This document shows, in pieces, positions 7,552 to 10,280 of a DNA stretch of 10,280 nucleotides (its first letter is position 1; each line of letters begins with the position of its first letter). The notes beneath the pieces are model-generated. The model ran no database searches. It saw nothing but the letters and a program-made list of their open reading frames with translations, and was not told the origin of the DNA. Origin of the DNA: Micrococcaceae bacterium UBA3381 (GTDB lineage Bacteria; Actinomycetota; Actinomycetes; Actinomycetales; Micrococcaceae); NCBI GenBank assembly GCA_002358975.1, contig DEPX01000210.1:22237-32516 (forward strand), in the 5' to 3' direction. Made by a program: the position numbers and the translations under genes.

Positions 7552-8861
7552 TATGCGGACTTGTTTCGGCGTTTTCTGTCCACCTCGTGTGGAACCATAA
7601 CCGGTTGTCCCGACCCGTCCACCGTGTCCCCGGTGATGGTCACCTGGGCAATATCCTCTCTGGATGGTAGATCAAACATAATTGGCTGCAGGACGTCTTC
7701 AATAATTGAGCGTAATCCTCGGGCCCCACTGCCGCGCGCTTCTGCTTTTGCAACAATGGCCTTGAGTGCATCGTCATCGAAGTGCAGTTGCACGCCGTCA
7801 AGTGCAAACATTTTCTGGTACTGCTTGATTAGCGCGTTACGTGGTTCGGTCAATACTCGAATCAAGGAGGCTTCATCGAGGTGATCAACCGCTGTGACCA
7901 CCGGCAGACGCCCAATAAATTCTGGAATCAAACCAAATTTGATGAGATCGTCTGGGCGAACATCAGCAAACGACGGCGCTTCATTTTCACCAGCGACCTT
8001 CAATGGGGCACCAAAACCAACAGCTTTTCGACCAGCACGGGATTCAATAATATCTTCCAGCCCAGCAAATGCGCCGGCCACGATGAAGAGAATATTAGAA
8101 GTATCGAGCTGAAGGAACTCTTGGTGCGGATGTTTACGGCCGCCTTGTGGTGGTACAGAAGCGACAGTACCTTCTAAGATTTTCAGTAGGGATTGTTGTA
8201 CGCCTTCGCCTGATACGTCCCGAGTGATCGAGGGGTTCTCGGACTTGCGTGAAATTTTATCGATCTCATCAATATAAATGATGCCGTGTTCTGCTTTGGC
8301 TACATCATTATCGGCAGCCTGGATGAGCTTCAGCAATATATTTTCGACATCTTCGCCCACATAACCGGCCTCAGTCAGCGAGGTGGCATCAGCAACAATA
8401 AATGGCACATCGAGTTTGCGGGCCAAGGTTTGTGCCAGATAGGTCTTTCCCGAACCAGTTGGGCCAACAAGCATAATATTGGACTTGCCAATTTCAACAT
8501 CTTCAAGCTCAGTAAAGTCTACGTCGGTGTCAAAAGCCTCGCGCATCGAGGTTTTGATGTTTTCTTCGGCGTGGACGCGCTTGTAGTGGTTATATACTGC
8601 AACAGCCAGGGCGGATTTGGCACGATCTTGGCCAATGACGTATTCATCAAGGTGAGCATATATTTCTTGCGGGGTGGGTAGCGTAAATTCTTCGCCCTCG
8701 GTGACCTCGGCAAGCTCTTCTTCGATAATTTCGTTGCACAGCTCGATGCACTCATCACAAATGTAGACCCCTGGGCCTGCGATGAGCTTTCGTACCTGTT
8801 TCTGGGTTTTACCACAGAACGAACACTTCAGCAGATCTGCCGATTCTCCGATTCGAGCCAT
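7551..8861 (-). CDS. clpX: ATP-dependent Clp protease ATP-binding subunit ClpX
   Basis: AAA+ unfoldase that recognises tagged or damaged proteins and threads them into ClpP; 436 residues. The N-terminal zinc-binding domain has all four cysteines (C13, C16, C35, C38). Walker A is GPTGSGKT (133-140), the GYVG substrate pore loop is at 166-169, Walker B is IDEIDK (197-202) and the RKH loop is at 242-244. The ClpP-docking loop reads VGF (281-283) where E. coli has IGF. The arginine finger is probably R318 (FIGRLP) and sensor 2 is R381 (GARG). It is slightly longer than the usual about 425 residues because of an acidic stretch between residues 96 and 125. The ATG has AGGAG (8871-8867) five bases upstream. 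It lies downstream of clpP1-clpP2 on the same strand but behind a terminator, and leads directly into the thioredoxin-fold gene. Confidence 0.98.
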   Translation of the reverse strand: MARIGESADLLKCSFCGKTQKQVRKLIAGPGVYICDECIELCNEIIEEELAEVTEGEEFTLPTPQEIYAHLDEYVIGQDRAKSALAVAVYNHYKRVHAEENIKTSMREAFDTDVDFTELEDVEIGKSNIMLVGPTGSGKTYLAQTLARKLDVPFIVADATSLTEAGYVGEDVENILLKLIQAADNDVAKAEHGIIYIDEIDKISRKSENPSITRDVSGEGVQQSLLKILEGTVASVPPQGGRKHPHQEFLQLDTSNILFIVAGAFAGLEDIIESRAGRKAVGFGAPLKVAGENEAPSFADVRPDDLIKFGLIPEFIGRLPVVTAVDHLDEASLIRVLTEPRNALIKQYQKMFALDGVQLHFDDDALKAIVAKAEARGSGARGLRSIIEDVLQPIMFDLPSREDIAQVTITGDTVDGSGQPVMVPHEVDRKRRNKSA

Positions 8862-8983
8862 ATCTTCTCCTTATGCGCCTTACCTGTCCAGCATAAATGC
8901 TGCGGTGCTTATTCCCCGGGAGGTTGCGCCAAGCGTGGATAACTTTCTTTGCCGTAGTCACACTGTGTATCGGTTTTTAACAC
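8862..8983 (-). promoter_or_regulatory. clpX upstream region, expected to hold its promoter
   Basis: About 120 bases separate the clpP2 terminator from the clpX start, which implies a separate clpX promoter. No -35/-10 pair is convincing. Weak candidates on the minus strand are TTGGCG near 8930 with A/T-rich sequence further downstream, and a short inverted repeat AGCAT-TT-ATGCT at about 8890-8901. A CGC-CAA-GCG sequence at 8927-8935 superficially resembles a ClgR site but has the wrong spacing. Confidence 0.35.
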
Positions 8984-9019
8984 AAAAGATGGCGTCCCGC
9001 TTATAGGCAGGACGCCATC
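8984..9019 (-). terminator. Rho-independent terminator after clpP2
   Basis: On the minus strand GATGGCGTCC (9019-9010) and GGACGCCATC (8997-8988) form a perfect 10-bp G/C-rich stem with a 12-base loop, followed at once by TTTTGTGTT. It starts 15 bases after the clpP2 stop. This is a textbook intrinsic terminator for the clpP1-clpP2 message. Confidence 0.9.
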
Positions 9020-9034
9020 GGTAGTCAGGAATGT

Positions 9035-9685
9035 TTACTCAGCGTCGCGCTTTCGTGATTCCAGTACCTCATCGACCAGGCCGTATTCTTTGGCGTCTTC
9101 AGCTGACAGGAATTTGTCGCGATCAATATCTTCGCGAACCTCTTCAGCTGTGCGGTTGGTATGGTTAGCTAGCGTTGCTTCCATCCAGGTACGGATCCGT
9201 AGTAATTCGTCTGCATGAATTTGCAGATCAGTAGCTGTACCACGATCGCCACCCATGGATGGCTGGTGAATAAGAACGCGTGAGTTGGGCAGTGCCAAGC
9301 GTTTACCTGGTGTTCCGGCTGCTAACAAAACGGCTGCGGCAGAGGCAGCCTGTCCAAGCGCAACGGTTTGGATTTCTGGACGAATGAACTGCATCGTGTC
9401 ATAGATAGCGGTCATCGCGGTGAATGAGCCACCGGGCGAATTAATGTAGAGCGTGATGTCACGATCGGAGTCCATGGCTTCTAATACGAGCAGTTGGGCC
9501 ATGATGTCGTCGGCAGATGCATCATCAACCTGAGTACCCAGGAAAATAATGCGGTCTTCAAAGAGGTAGGCGTAGGGATCCTGACGTTTAAAACCATATG
9601 GGGTACGTTCTTCGAACTGCGGCAGGATGTAACGGTTAGAGGGCATCGGTGTAGCCGGGGTGCCCTTTGGCATTTCGTGGTTCAT
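9035..9685 (-). CDS. clpP2: ATP-dependent Clp protease proteolytic subunit ClpP2
   Basis: Serine peptidase subunit of the Clp barrel, 216 residues, cytoplasmic. The catalytic triad is S115 (GQAAS), H140 (IHQPS) and D190 (DIDRDKF). YINSPGG (80-86) forms part of the substrate-binding/oxyanion region. The N-terminal RYILPQFEE and the LFEDRIIFLGTQVDDASADDIMAQLLVLE block are the ClpP2-type actinobacterial signature, distinct from the ClpP1 next to it. In the family, ClpP1 and ClpP2 rings stack into a mixed tetradecamer and both are needed for activity. The ATG start has AGGAG (9696-9692) six bases upstream. It follows clpP1 after a 52-base gap in the same operon and is closed by the terminator at 8984-9019. 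Confidence 0.96.
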   Translation of the reverse strand: MNHEMPKGTPATPMPSNRYILPQFEERTPYGFKRQDPYAYLFEDRIIFLGTQVDDASADDIMAQLLVLEAMDSDRDITLYINSPGGSFTAMTAIYDTMQFIRPEIQTVALGQAASAAAVLLAAGTPGKRLALPNSRVLIHQPSMGGDRGTATDLQIHADELLRIRTWMEATLANHTNRTAEEVREDIDRDKFLSAEDAKEYGLVDEVLESRKRDAE

Positions 9686-9737
9686 TAATGTCTCCTGAAG
9701 GAAAATCGTATTGGTAATCGCGACTGGCTACCGGCTA

Positions 9738-10280
9738 CTATTTGCCGATTCCTCCGCCACCGACCATGGATGCTGTTCCGGAGGCGATGTGGTCAAAGAA
9801 CCCGTATTCCAAGCCGTCCTCAGCAGTGAACCACTTGTCACGCGCATTATCTTCCAAAATCTTTTCTAAGGTCTGTCCGGTTTGTTCGGCGGTGAGCTCA
9901 GACATGACTTGTTTCATATGCATAATGAGCTGGGCCTGAATACGAATGTCGGATTCAGTACCGCCGATGCCACCTGAAGGCTGGTGCATCAAAATGCGTG
10001 CGTGTGGAGTTGCATAGCGTTTACCTGGTGTTCCTGATGACAGCAGGAATTGTCCCATTGAAGCGGCTAGGCCGGTCGCTACAGTCACCACATCATTTGG
10101 GATCAGCTGCATGGTGTCGTAGATGGCCATGCCGGCGGTCACCGAGCCGCCGGGCGAGTTGATGTAGAGGTAAATATCCTCGTTTGGGTCTTCGGCACTC
10201 AACAGTAGCATCTGGGATGCAATCGCATTTGCATTATCGTCGCGAACCTCTGAGCCAAGCCAGATGATGCGCTCTTTGAG
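9738..10280 (-). CDS. clpP1: ATP-dependent Clp protease proteolytic subunit ClpP1 (N-terminus beyond window)
   Basis: Partner peptidase of ClpP2. The frame is open to the window edge: 180 residues are visible and about 20-35 N-terminal residues, including any propeptide, are missing. The ATG at 10211 is internal, because the upstream codons read LKERIIWLGSEVRDDNANAIASQ, which is conserved ClpP sequence. In visible numbering the triad is S74 (GLAAS), H99 (MHQPS) and D148 (NARDKWF). The YINSPGG motif is present. The C-terminus ends in a glycine-rich tail (VGGGGIGK). The sequence groups by eye with actinobacterial ClpP1 (SERIIFLGSEV-like start, ALEYGF-like end). Its promoter and any ClgR operator would lie outside the window. 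No separate promoter for clpP2 is seen in the 52-base gap. Confidence 0.95.
   Translation of the reverse strand, partial: LKERIIWLGSEVRDDNANAIASQMLLLSAEDPNEDIYLYINSPGGSVTAGMAIYDTMQLIPNDVVTVATGLAASMGQFLLSSGTPGKRYATPHARILMHQPSGGIGGTESDIRIQAQLIMHMKQVMSELTAEQTGQTLEKILEDNARDKWFTAEDGLEYGFFDHIASGTASMVGGGGIGK

Noticed and set aside
8927..8935. CGC-CAA-GCG as a ClgR operator before clpX
   Set aside because: The ClgR consensus as I recall it has five bases between CGC and GCG; here there are three, and flanking bases do not fit well.
1..10280. Mobile elements, CRISPR arrays, tRNA/rRNA genes or a defence-like cluster
   Set aside because: No regularly spaced repeats, transposase motifs, cloverleaf-like sequences or accessory gene cassettes were found; almost all bases are assigned to conserved housekeeping genes and short regulatory gaps.

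Overview
The window holds ordinary housekeeping genes from an actinobacterium of moderate G+C. I found no mobile element, CRISPR array, tRNA or rRNA, and nothing that looks like an unknown multigene system. The lineage call is inference. It rests on two ClpP paralogues encoded side by side, an ileS leader that reads as the short actinobacterial translational T-box, a 'type 2' ValRS and a 'type 2' IleRS, and a homologue of the mycobacterial mycothiol-dependent nitroreductase Rv2466c. The ClpP1, ClpP2 and ValRS sequences look most like Micrococcales, probably near Micrococcaceae, as remembered rather than searched.

Layout: (1) 1-3122, minus: ileS, cut at its 3' end by the window edge. (2) 3123-about 3320, minus: a T-box riboswitch with AUC specifier, T-box sequence and a Shine-Dalgarno (SD) sequestering stem. 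(3) 3342-4115, minus: a classical SDR oxidoreductase. (4) 4116-4202: a divergent intergenic region with a perfect 8-bp-arm inverted repeat, a consensus-like -10 and a three-codon micro-ORF that overlaps the valS start. (5) 4203-6866, plus: valS. (6) 6876-6923: a 21-bp perfect hairpin between convergent genes. (7) 6933-7541, minus: the Rv2466c-like thioredoxin-fold protein, with a TTG start and one cysteine. (8) 7551-8861, minus: clpX, whose stop codon overlaps the SD of gene 7. (9) 8984-9019: an intrinsic terminator. (10) 9035-9685 and 9738-10280, minus: clpP2 and clpP1, with clpP1 cut at its 5' end.

How the genes work together: ClpP1 and ClpP2 form the mixed proteolytic barrel and ClpX unfolds substrates into it. 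The terminator after clpP2 suggests that clpP1-clpP2 and clpX-nitroreductase are separate transcription units. ileS and valS charge the branched-chain tRNAs. ileS is under uncharged-tRNA-Ile control, while no T-box is visible before valS. The most informative non-coding regions are the T-box leader and the SDR/valS divergent spacer.
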